A stretch of DNA of 6,122 bases from an uncultured Clostridia bacterium (GCA_934643535.1 CAKUCE010000183.1:1-6122); one strand, 5' to 3'; numbered from the stretch's first letter, positions 1 to 6,029 are shown. Numbers and translations are program-made. Notes: generated from the sequence alone by a model not told the origin.

Positions 1-63
1 TATACATACTCAAATTTTGCAGGTTGGGATGCTTCGATGCAGCTTGGATATTTCTGCAACGCA

Positions 64-99
64 AAATGCCAGCGTGGGTTCAAATCCACGCTGGCATTT
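64..99. repeat. Perfect 14-bp inverted repeat, possible bidirectional terminator
   Basis: Bases 64-77 (AAATGCCAGCGTGG) pair perfectly with 86-99 around an 8-nt loop, GTTCAAAT. An A-run precedes the left arm and a short T-run ends the right arm, so the hairpin is terminator-like on both strands, though the T-tracts are only three to four bases. It probably closes a transcription unit lying left of the window. The loop resembles a tRNA T-loop, but nothing else here folds as a tRNA. No gene is seen in bases 1-63. Confidence 0.6.
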
Positions 100-238
100 G
101 TAGCGAGCCATGAGGCCCGTCGCCGAATGGCGGTCTGTACTCGCCAACATACTGGAAATCACACCAGACCCGCGAGCCGCGAGGCCCGTCGCCGAGCGGC
201 GGTAATTCAACGGCCAGGCCGCATGTCCCGCTAGTGCC

Positions 239-284
239 CTGCGCGCATGGCGCGCAGTCCGGGGTCAAGGGGCACTGCCCCTTG
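239..284. repeat. Hairpin pair ending repeat copy 1
   Basis: The first stem pairs CTGCGCGC (239-246) with GCGCGCAG (250-257). The second pairs CAAGGGGCA (266-274) with TGCCCCTTG (276-284) around one central C. Copy 2 keeps the same two-stem architecture at 422-470 with partly different bases in the second stem. Confidence 0.75.
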
Positions 285-421
285 TGCGAGCCATGAGGCC
301 CGTCGCCGAATGGCGGTCTGTACTCGCCAACATACTGGAAATCGCACCAGACCCGCGAGCCGCGAGGCCTTCCGCCGAGCGGCGGTAATTCAACGGCCAG
401 GCCGCATGTCCCGCTAGTGCC

Positions 422-470
422 CTGCGCGCGCATAGCGCGCAGTCCGGTCTTCAGGGGTACTACCCCTGAA
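422..470. repeat. Hairpin pair ending repeat copy 2
   Basis: CTGCGCGC (422-429) pairs with GCGCGCAG (435-442). TTCAGGGGTA (450-459) pairs perfectly with TACCCCTGAA (461-470) around C460. Compared with copy 1, three base pairs of the second stem changed on both arms at once, so pairing was kept. It lies just before the operon promoter. No T-run follows on the plus strand, so it is not a standard intrinsic terminator in that direction. Confidence 0.75.
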
Positions 471-497
471 ATTGTGAAGATTTTGTTGCAATCCTAC

Positions 498-526
498 TTG
501 ATTTTTTTCATAATTAGTTTTACAAT
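498..526 (+). promoter_or_regulatory. Sigma-A type promoter of the two-component operon
   Basis: A -35 box TTGATT (498-503) and a -10 box TACAAT (521-526) are separated by exactly 17 nt. They lie in an AT-rich island between the GC-rich repeats and the response regulator gene. Transcription would start near 533 and give a leader of about 56 nt. It is the only good promoter I see ahead of the four plus-strand genes. Confidence 0.75.
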
Positions 527-543
527 GTAAACAAGGCTGTAAA
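519..543. promoter_or_regulatory. Candidate operator: three TGTAAA half-sites over the -10 region
   Basis: TTTACA (519-524) and TGTAAA (526-531) form a perfect inverted repeat around A525, covering the -10 box. A second direct TGTAAA lies at 538-543, 12 bp from the first, which is close to one helical turn. OmpR/PhoB-family regulators bind direct hexamer repeats spaced by about one turn; the WalR consensus TGTWAH-N5-TGTWAH is close, but here the gap is six bases. Autoregulation, probably repression given the position, is inference. Confidence 0.4.
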
Positions 544-588
544 TAAGTCTTTTCAAGGCAAAGCACTGCAGAAAGGAACGAATTTTCC

Positions 589-1281
589 ATGGCGAAACGC
601 ATCCTCCTTGTTGACGATGAGCCCCTGATTGTTAAGGGTTTGAAATATACGCTGGAACAAGAAGGCTTCGAGACGGATTCCGCCGCCGACGGCGACGAAG
701 CGCTGACCAAGTTCTTTGCAGGCCACTACGACTTCATCCTGCTGGACGTGATGCTGCCCAAGGTGGACGGCATTACCGTGTGCCAGCGGATCCGGGAGCA
801 CAGCAATGTGCCCATTATCATGCTGACCGCCAAGGGGGAACAGATCGACAAGATTCTGGGGCTGGAATACGGCGCGGACGACTATATGACCAAGCCTTTC
901 AATATTCTGGAGGTCAAGGCGCGGATCAAGACCATTCTGCGCCGCACCGCCGCGTCCAGCCAGAACGACGTGCGCCGCACCATCCGTGTGCATGATATGG
1001 AGATCAACTCCGTCAACCGCTCTGTCACGCTGGGCGGCAACGAGGTACGGCTGACCGCCAAGGAGTTCGACCTGCTGCAGGTGTTCGTTAATAACCGGGG
1101 CAAGGTGTTCAGCCGGGAGTCCCTGCTGGAGACCGTTTGGAAGTACGACTACACCGGCGATGCCCGCACCGTGGACGTCCATATCCGCCGGCTTCGCGAG
1201 AAGATCGAACGCAATCCCGCCCAGCCCGAATTCATCTTCACCAAATGGGGAGTGGGTTACTATTTCACCGACAAGGACTAA
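589..1281 (+). CDS. OmpR/PhoB-family response regulator
   Basis: This is a 230-residue cytoplasmic DNA-binding response regulator, the usual length for the family. The receiver domain (about residues 3-118) has the acidic pair D9/D10, phosphoacceptor D53 in LLDVMLPKVDG, switch residues T80 and Y99, and conserved K102 in the TKPF motif. A winged-helix effector domain fills about 131-229, with the family pattern LTAKEFDLL, the recognition-helix stretch TVDVHIRRLREKI, and the terminal wing at about 220-226. The ATG at 589 is supported by AAAGGA at 572-577. The adjacent kinase is its expected partner and starts within about 35 bases of the stop. The sequence resembles the PhoP/WalR group, but I cannot assign a specific ortholog. 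All key residues are present. Confidence 0.96.
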   Translation: MAKRILLVDDEPLIVKGLKYTLEQEGFETDSAADGDEALTKFFAGHYDFILLDVMLPKVDGITVCQRIREHSNVPIIMLTAKGEQIDKILGLEYGADDYMTKPFNILEVKARIKTILRRTAASSQNDVRRTIRVHDMEINSVNRSVTLGGNEVRLTAKEFDLLQVFVNNRGKVFSRESLLETVWKYDYTGDARTVDVHIRRLREKIERNPAQPEFIFTKWGVGYYFTDKD

Positions 1282-1312
1282 ACATCCCTTTTCTTCCATT
1301 CGCTGGAAGATC

Positions 1313-2461
1313 ATGCTCGCCTTCCTGCTCATTGTAGGGGTCAGCTACTATCTGGTAGCGACCTCCCTCATCGGGCTGGTGGGCGATTCTTTGTTCAGCG
1401 ACCGCATGCGGCAGGATCATGCCGCCGCTGATAAGCTGGCGGCGGAGCTGGGGCCGCTGTACGCCGCCCGGGATATGGAAAGGGCTCAGCAGCTGATGGA
1501 AACCGCCGGGGGCGAATTGGGCGGACGGCTGATGCTGCTGGATCAGAGCGGCAAGGTGCAGCTGGATACCTTCTGCGAGCTGAACGGCTCCCGGCTGGAG
1601 CTGCCGGAGGTGGTGTCGGTTTTGTCCATGGGCAGCGCATCGGACTACGGCGTTCACCGGCTGGATGAAAACGGCGGAGAGAGCGGCTGGCTTCAATGGC
1701 TCAGACCCTACGACCCCAACGCGGAATGGGTGGCCTACTGCACCTCCGCGCTGACGGCGGACGGCGTGGTGCAGGGCGTGCTGCTGTATTCCTCGCCGGT
1801 GCAGGAAATGATGGACCGCCTGTCCTCGCTGCAGACCCGGATGGTGGTGTATTTCCTCATCGCTGCGGCGGCGGCCATGGTGATCGCGCTGATCTTCTCC
1901 CGGGTGCTGACCCGGCCCATCGTCTCTCTGACGAAGAGCATCCAGCGCATGGGCCACGGCGACCTGTCCGTGCGGGTACCGGTGAAGGGCTCCGGCGAGC
2001 TGCGGCGGCTGAGCGAAACCTTCAATACCATGTCCGAAAAGCTGCAGATGCTGGATACCAGCCGCAACCAGTTCGTCTCCAACGCCAGCCACGAGCTGAA
2101 AACGCCGCTGGCTACCATGAAAATTCTGTTGGAAAATATCATCTATCAGCCGGAAATGGACGCGGACATGCGCACCGAGTTCCTGACCGACATCAATAAG
2201 GAGATCGACCGGCTGAACAGCATCATCAGCGACCTTCTGACGCTGGTGAGTATGGACTCGAAGGCCATGCGCCTGAACCGTACCACCTTCAGTCTGGCGC
2301 AGGTGATCACCGATACGGCCCACCGGCTTCAGCCCGTGGCCGAGACGCATCATCAGGAATTGAAGCTGGCCCTGAACGACCGCTGCGAAATGTACGCCGA
2401 CTGCGCCAAGCTGACGCAGGTGGTGTACAACCTGATGGAAAACGCCATCAAGTACACGTAG
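1313..2461 (+). CDS. Histidine kinase N-terminal fragment (sensor, HAMP, DHp, N-box)
   Basis: This is the product expected if TAG 2459-2461 terminates: 382 residues with both membrane helices, the sensor loop, HAMP, the dimerisation/phosphoacceptor helices around H260 and the start of the ATPase domain up to the N-box. It would lack the G1, F and G2 motifs and could not bind ATP normally alone. The ATG at 1313 is chosen by default. GGAAG lies only 3 nt before it, a poor spacing, and TM1 would begin at residue 1 without the usual basic cytoplasmic residues. ATG 1160 would add 51 residues that merely shadow the regulator frame. A rare ATT start at 1298 would restore IRWKI but has no clear ribosome binding site. 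Confidence 0.6.
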   Translation: MLAFLLIVGVSYYLVATSLIGLVGDSLFSDRMRQDHAAADKLAAELGPLYAARDMERAQQLMETAGGELGGRLMLLDQSGKVQLDTFCELNGSRLELPEVVSVLSMGSASDYGVHRLDENGGESGWLQWLRPYDPNAEWVAYCTSALTADGVVQGVLLYSSPVQEMMDRLSSLQTRMVVYFLIAAAAAMVIALIFSRVLTRPIVSLTKSIQRMGHGDLSVRVPVKGSGELRRLSETFNTMSEKLQMLDTSRNQFVSNASHELKTPLATMKILLENIIYQPEMDADMRTEFLTDINKEIDRLNSIISDLLTLVSMDSKAMRLNRTTFSLAQVITDTAHRLQPVAETHHQELKLALNDRCEMYADCAKLTQVVYNLMENAIKYT

Positions 2462-2476
2462 GAGGGCGGCACGGTG
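2460..2476 (+). promoter_or_regulatory. Shine-Dalgarno overlapping the amber codon, with GTG start
   Basis: AGGAGG (2460-2465) shares two bases with the TAG stop and lies 8 nt before GTG 2474-2476, which is in the kinase frame. This is an ideal layout for ribosomes ending at the TAG to restart. It may be a coincidence of the Gln-Glu-Gly-Gly or Pro-Glu-Gly-Gly coding sequence common at this place in kinases. Use in vivo is inference. Confidence 0.5.
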
Positions 2477-2740
2477 AAGGTGCGGCTGATCCGCTCCGGC
2501 CGGGACGCGGTGATGACCGTCACCGACAACGGCCCCGGCATTCCCCGGGAGGATCAGGCCCATATTTTCGACCGCTTCTACCGGGTGGACAAGGCCCGCA
2601 GCCGGGAGACCGGCGGCACGGGTCTGGGCCTGAGCATCGTGCATCAGATGGTGCTGATGCACGGCGGCAGCGTGTCCGTGGAAAGCGAAGAAGGCAAGGG
2701 CTCCACCTTTACCGTGGAACTGCCCATCCATCAGGGATGA
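2474..2740 (+). CDS. Histidine kinase C-terminal fragment (ATPase G1, F and G2 boxes)
   Basis: This 88-residue open frame from GTG 2474 continues the interrupted kinase. It carries DNGPG (residues 18-22), FDRFYRVD (32-39), the ATP-lid segment, GGTGLGLSIV (47-56) and the final strand STFTVELP. It lacks the N-box and the start of the Bergerat fold, so it would need the N-terminal fragment, or readthrough, to make an ATP-binding domain. The start is backed by AGGAGG at 2460-2465. Its TGA (2738-2740) lies 17 nt before the next gene. It may be an untranslated remnant. Confidence 0.5.
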   Translation: MKVRLIRSGRDAVMTVTDNGPGIPREDQAHIFDRFYRVDKARSRETGGTGLGLSIVHQMVLMHGGSVSVESEEGKGSTFTVELPIHQG

Positions 2741-2757
2741 GCCAAGGAGAGACGTCT

Positions 2758-3726
2758 ATGAAAGGAAACCGAAAGCGCCGGGGAATGCTGGCGGGCCTTC
2801 TGGCTGCGCTGTGCGGGCTGCTTTGCTCCTGCACCCGGGCGGCGAATCCGCTGGTGCAGGCCGAGGCCACGCCGTTGCCCGGAGTGGAACAGCGCCTTCA
2901 TGCCGCCGCCGCTGCGGAGGACAACGCCGCTTCGTGGGACGCGGTGCTGTATTTCCGCTATCTGGACTATCCCATGCTGACAGGGGAAAGCCGCACGCTG
3001 ACCGTCCGGAAGGACGAAAGCAGCGAAGCGGCGCTGCTGCGGGCGCTGCTGGCCGGGCCGTCCGCCGGGGAAATGAATCTTCGCCGGGCGCTGGGGGAGG
3101 ACGTGGGCCTGAAGGAAGTCACCGCCAGCGGCGACATGCTGTTTATCACATTGACCAATTCCCTGCTGCGGGACGGCATTCCAGATGCATGGCAAACGGA
3201 CGATTTCTGGGCGGAGGAAGCTCCTGTCCGCCGCCGGCTGGCCATGGCCAGCATTGCGGACACGGTAATGGAGAACCTGCCCTACACCCGGGTGCAGATC
3301 CTGATCGACGGGGGAGAGAGCGCCGCCATCCGGCTGGATCGAAGCTATTACCTGACCGGGGAGCAAGGCCCCGCCGACCCGCTGAGCCGGGACGAAAGCC
3401 TGCTGCTGAGCCCGTACAACACCGCCGTCCTGCTGATGGAGGCATGGCGAAGCCGGGATCCTGACACGATCTACGATTTCACCGTGGCGGAGAATCTGCC
3501 GGTGCCGGAACAGTTCCGGACGGAGCTGGACGCGGCCCAGAGCCTGTCGGACTATGCGCTGACCGCCGGGATGGTCAACGGCGACCGGGCGTCCCTGAAT
3601 GTGAGCGCGACCCTGCTGACGGACGGCGCGTCCTCCACCTTGGAGGCGTGGCCGCTGACGCTGGAAAAGCAGGGCGGCGTGTGGAAAATCCCGCTGGAGA
3701 CCCTGCGGCGGCTGATGGGGCTGTAA
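2758..3726 (+). CDS. GerMN-domain lipoprotein with NTF2-like C-terminal domain
   Basis: This is a predicted membrane-anchored lipoprotein of 322 residues. A basic N-terminus (KGNRKRR) and a hydrophobic stretch lead to the lipobox LCSC, with C25 as the likely lipidated residue. A GerMN-like domain spans about 60-200: it starts with VLYF, has the typical helix AALLRALLAGPS (91-102), and a LFITLTNSLL strand. Residues about 218-322 look like an NTF2-like/DUF4878-type fold ending in GGVWKIPLETL. The domain calls are by eye. ATG 2758 is chosen because AAGGAG (2744-2749) sits 8 nt upstream; an alternative ATG at 2737 overlaps the kinase TGA as ATGA and would add seven residues before the signal peptide. 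GerMN domains occur in spore germination protein GerM and in LpqB, which works with the MtrAB two-component system. A similar accessory role to this kinase is inference. Confidence 0.85.
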   Translation: MKGNRKRRGMLAGLLAALCGLLCSCTRAANPLVQAEATPLPGVEQRLHAAAAAEDNAASWDAVLYFRYLDYPMLTGESRTLTVRKDESSEAALLRALLAGPSAGEMNLRRALGEDVGLKEVTASGDMLFITLTNSLLRDGIPDAWQTDDFWAEEAPVRRRLAMASIADTVMENLPYTRVQILIDGGESAAIRLDRSYYLTGEQGPADPLSRDESLLLSPYNTAVLLMEAWRSRDPDTIYDFTVAENLPVPEQFRTELDAAQSLSDYALTAGMVNGDRASLNVSATLLTDGASSTLEAWPLTLEKQGGVWKIPLETLRRLMGL

Positions 3727-3743
3727 GAAAGGGAAAAACATCT

Positions 3744-3780
3744 GTTCACGGGCGCAGGCGATCGAAGCGAGCCCGTAAAC
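3744..3780 (+). other. Hairpin between the two lipoprotein genes
   Basis: The 76-nt gap between the lipoprotein genes contains GTTCACGGGC (3744-3753) pairing with GCCCGTAAAC (3771-3780), nine pairs and one C/A mismatch, around a 17-nt loop. No T-run follows, so it is unlikely to terminate transcription. It could set mRNA stability or attenuate expression of the second lipoprotein. I see no convincing promoter in the gap. Confidence 0.45.
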
Positions 3781-3802
3781 CGCAAAAGGAGAGAGAACTG
3801 CC

Positions 3803-5353
3803 GTGAAAGGGAAAAAACGCGCGTTGGCGCTGCTGCTGGCGGCGCTGCTGCCGGGGTTATGCGCCTGCCAGACCGGGGACGGCCTGCCTGCGTCGGAGGT
3901 CTCTCCGGAGATCACCCTGCCCCCGGCAGTTCAGAGCTATGTGGCGCCCATCGGCGACGCGGCGCTGGAATACACCGCCGACGCTACGCTGTACCTGCCC
4001 CGGCACAGCGGCAGTCGGCTGACCGCCCTGGTCAGCCCGGTGACGTTTTCCGCGTCCCGGCCCCGGGCGGAAAGTCTGGTACGGGCGCTGCTCAATCATT
4101 CGGGCACGTCCACCGCAGCCGCGCTGGGCGGAAAGGTCAAGCTGGCCCTGTACGGGGCCAATCCGGTGGAGGTCAGCCGGAACGCGGCCACGGTGAATCT
4201 GGCTGCTTCGGCCCTTCAACTGAATCGCGGCGATCTGTACATCGCTTTTCAGGCCATTGCCAATACACTGACGGAACTGAAGGAGATCGACTATGTGAAT
4301 TTCCTGATCGTCGATCATCCCGTGGGGCTGGACGTGGCCAATACCCTGCCCATGGGATCGTTTGGCCGCAGCCTGAGCGAAGATCTGTCCTCGGTCTATG
4401 AGCAGCGGCTCAGCCGCCGGGTGGGCCTGAATGAAAGCGCGGAGGACAAGTCCCTTTCCGCCAATGTGACGCTGTATTATCCGCTGGCGGGCACGCCGGG
4501 ACTGTTGAGCGAGGTGCGGTCTCTGAGCTTTGCCAACCAGAAGCCCTCGGATATGATCCTTCAGATCATGCGGGAGCTGAGCAAGGGCGCGTCGGTTCCG
4601 GAAATCGATGCGCCGCCGCTGAACCTGCTGGTGGAGATGCTGACCGGCGAACCGGAGGTCGCCTATTCCGACGAACTGGGCGGCAATGTGATCACGCTGA
4701 ATTTCTCCTATTCCCTGAACGACATGCTGGAAAAGGCGAACGTGAGCCGGGCCAACTGTATGGCCTCGCTGTGCTACACCCTGTGCAGCTTTTTCCCCGC
4801 CGCGTCGGGCGTGACCGTGACCATCGGCGAGCAGCCGGTGGAAACGCTGATGCTGACGGACAGCTTTACCAGTTCCATCGTTTTTACCGATCAGGTGATG
4901 AGGCGGGCGGATTTTGCTTCGCTGCTCTGCGACCTGTGTACGCTGTACTTTGCCAACGGCGAGGGACGGGGATTACAGGCCAGCAGGCGTCCGGTGGTCT
5001 ATTACCAGAAGCAGAATCCGCGGGCGCTGCTATTGGAGCTGAGCAAGGGGCCGCAGCCCTACGACGAAGTCTCCGGTCTGGCGGCGGTGATGCCGGAGGA
5101 CAGTTTATCGGACGCGGACATTCTGGGGCTGGCGCTATCCGGGCGGACGGTTCTGGTGAATTTTGCTCCTGCGTTTCTGGAGGCAGGGCAAGGTATGGAC
5201 GGCCAGCAGGAGCGGCTTTTCGTCTACGCCATGACGAACACGCTCTGTGAGAACCAGACGATCGGCAGCGCGGCGTACTTTATTTCCGGCGCGATGCCGG
5301 AGGGTTTTTCCGGGGAAATTTACTGGGGCGGGGAGTTTTATCCTTTGAAATAA
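3803..5353 (+). CDS. Lipoprotein with three tandem GerMN-like segments
   Basis: This is a predicted surface lipoprotein of 516 residues. The GTG start at 3803 is supported by AAGGAG (3786-3791) and by the signal peptide that follows at once: KGKKR, a Leu/Ala core, then lipobox LCAC with C22 as the likely lipidated residue. Three GerMN-like segments follow. They begin with TLYL (about 62), TLYY (about 223) and TLYF (about 380), and span about 58-172, 220-346 and 379-512. Each has a helix like SLVRALL, ILQIMRELSKG or LLLELSKGP, and later strands like NAATVNLAAS, GNVITLNFSY or GRTVLVNFAP. B. subtilis GerM has two such domains; the third copy here is diverged and assigned by eye. There are no catalytic residues, so a binding or structural role in the envelope, perhaps with the kinase, is inferred. 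It is the last gene of the operon, followed by a terminator. Confidence 0.85.
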   Translation: MKGKKRALALLLAALLPGLCACQTGDGLPASEVSPEITLPPAVQSYVAPIGDAALEYTADATLYLPRHSGSRLTALVSPVTFSASRPRAESLVRALLNHSGTSTAAALGGKVKLALYGANPVEVSRNAATVNLAASALQLNRGDLYIAFQAIANTLTELKEIDYVNFLIVDHPVGLDVANTLPMGSFGRSLSEDLSSVYEQRLSRRVGLNESAEDKSLSANVTLYYPLAGTPGLLSEVRSLSFANQKPSDMILQIMRELSKGASVPEIDAPPLNLLVEMLTGEPEVAYSDELGGNVITLNFSYSLNDMLEKANVSRANCMASLCYTLCSFFPAASGVTVTIGEQPVETLMLTDSFTSSIVFTDQVMRRADFASLLCDLCTLYFANGEGRGLQASRRPVVYYQKQNPRALLLELSKGPQPYDEVSGLAAVMPEDSLSDADILGLALSGRTVLVNFAPAFLEAGQGMDGQQERLFVYAMTNTLCENQTIGSAAYFISGAMPEGFSGEIYWGGEFYPLK

Positions 5354-5354
5354 A

Positions 5355-5396
5355 GAAAAAGCGGAAGCGGCGCAGGTGTGCGGCTTCCGTTTTTTC
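5355..5396 (+). terminator. Intrinsic terminator of the operon
   Basis: Starting one base after the lipoprotein stop codon, CGGAAGC (5362-5368) pairs with GCTTCCG (5383-5389). The stem is extended by an A-run (5356-5360) opposite a run of six T (5390-5395). The strong stem followed by a T-tract is a standard Rho-independent terminator; the flanking A-run could make it work on both strands. Confidence 0.85.
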
Positions 5397-5443
5397 ATTG
5401 TGCGGCCATTTTGCTGTGGAATCATTTTCCCGGCGCGGGTGTT

Positions 5444-6028
5444 GGGTTTGCAGCTCTATGGGTTCTCGCCAGCTTCGGTGCCCGAAGGTTTCCAAAGGGC
5501 GAGCGGAAAGCCCTTTGGTGCGCCCACAGGCGCACACCCCTTGCACCGGGGGGGAATGACGCGCCGACTACGGCGCGGGAGCAGGGCTTGCAGCTCTATC
5601 GGTTCTCACCAGCTTCGGTGTCCGAAGGTTTCCAAAGGGCGAGCGGAAAGCCCTTTGGTGCGCCCGCAGGCGCATATCCTTGCTCCGGGTGGGGAATGAT
5701 GCGCCGGCTACGGCGCGAGTGGTAGGGCTACCACCCCATGGATTTCCCGCCAGCTTCGGTGTCCGAAGGTTTCCAAAGGGCGAGCGGAAAGCCCTTTGGT
5801 GCGCCCGCAGGCGCATACTCCTTGCCCCAGGTGGGGAATGGCGCGCCGACTACGGCGGGGGAGGTGGGCTTGCAGCCCTATGGTTTCTCGCCAGTTTCGG
5901 TGCCCGAAGGTTTCCAAAGGGCGAGCGGAAAGCCCTTTGGTGCGCCCGCAGGCGCATACCCTTGTCCCGGGCGGGGAATAACGCGCCGACTACGGCGCGG
6001 GAGCAGGGCTTGCAGCCCTATGGGGCGT
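5444..6028. repeat. Array of four 140/141-bp multi-hairpin repeats plus a partial fifth
   Basis: Units begin at 5444, 5584, 5725 and 5866, each with GGGYT, and a truncated fifth begins at 6006. Each unit contains a chain of stems: GGGCT/AGCCC around TGC; CTTCGG/CCGAAG; the strong CCAAAGGGC/GCCCTTTGG with a 9-nt loop (5492-5518 in unit 1); TGCGCC/GGCGCA; and GCGCCG/CGGCGC. A 44-nt core starting CCGAAGGTTTCC is identical in all four units (5482-5525, 5622-5665, 5763-5806, 5904-5947), while the linkers differ. The frames that cross the array on both strands are repeat-encoded, Arg/Pro-rich and without good ribosome binding sites, so I call no gene. It is unrelated by eye to the repeat at 103-476. 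It could be a REP/BIME-like element or a structured RNA; strand and function are unknown. Confidence 0.88.
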
Positions 6029-6029
6029 T

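Larger units (their letters stand above)
103..476. repeat. Two tandem copies of a 183-bp structured intergenic repeat
   Basis: Copy 1 runs from 103 to 285 and copy 2 from 286 to about 476; both open with GCGAGCCATGAGGCCCGTCG and are nearly identical for about 130 bp. Each copy holds an internal half-repeat, so a motif GCGAGCC..GAGGCC..CGCCGA..GGCGGT appears at 103, 172, 286 and 355. Each motif carries a small CGCC/GGCG stem. Each copy ends with two stronger inverted repeats: 239-257 and 266-284 in copy 1, 422-442 and 450-470 in copy 2. The open frames across this stretch are Arg/Pro/Ala-rich, overlap on both strands and lack convincing ribosome binding sites, so I call no gene. Whether the element works as RNA or DNA, and on which strand, cannot be told from this sequence. 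Confidence 0.85.
1313..2740 (+). pseudogene. HAMP-type sensor histidine kinase interrupted by an in-frame TAG
   Basis: Read through the stop, this would be a 475-residue membrane kinase that phosphorylates the upstream regulator. Counting from the ATG at 1313, it has TM1 at about 1-23, an extracytoplasmic loop of about 150 residues that looks like a PAS/Cache-type sensor, TM2 at about 177-199, HAMP at about 200-247, and the H-box with H260 in SHELKTP. The N-box has N373 and N377, followed by YT, then TAG at position 383. The same frame continues with EGGTV, the G1 box DNGPGIP, the F box FDRFYRVD and the G2 box GGTGLGLSIV. No other lesion is visible, so the damage is very recent or tolerated. 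A CAG glutamine codon differs from TAG by one base; relatives often have Pro, Gln or Glu here. The start is also uncertain: SIRWKI just upstream looks like real kinase sequence but has no ATG, GTG or TTG before it except ATG 1160, inside the regulator gene. Confidence 0.85.

Noticed and set aside
64..99. tRNA gene or tRNA 3' end suggested by GGGTTCAAATCC
   Set aside because: The flanks form one long 14-bp stem, not a 5-bp T-arm plus acceptor stem, and no D-arm, anticodon arm or CCA end is visible upstream.
37..433. Small proteins in the upstream repeats on either strand
   Set aside because: They are made of the duplicated GC-rich repeat, run in opposite frames at once, and have no supporting start signals.
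1160..1312. Kinase start at ATG 1160 inside the regulator gene
   Set aside because: It would add about 51 residues that mirror the regulator frame, with no kinase-like features until SIRWKI and no good ribosome binding site.
2459..2461. Genome-wide recoding of TAG as a sense codon
   Set aside because: One internal TAG, and four terminal stops that happen not to be TAG, are too little evidence; a point mutation is simpler. Kept only as one option to test.
1265..2731. Long minus-strand frame opposite the kinase gene
   Set aside because: His/Gln/Gly-rich antisense shadow of a GC-rich gene; the plus strand shows every histidine kinase motif.
5444..6028. CRISPR array
   Set aside because: Units are 140/141 bp and similar over their whole length; there are no short identical repeats with unique spacers of constant size, and no cas genes.
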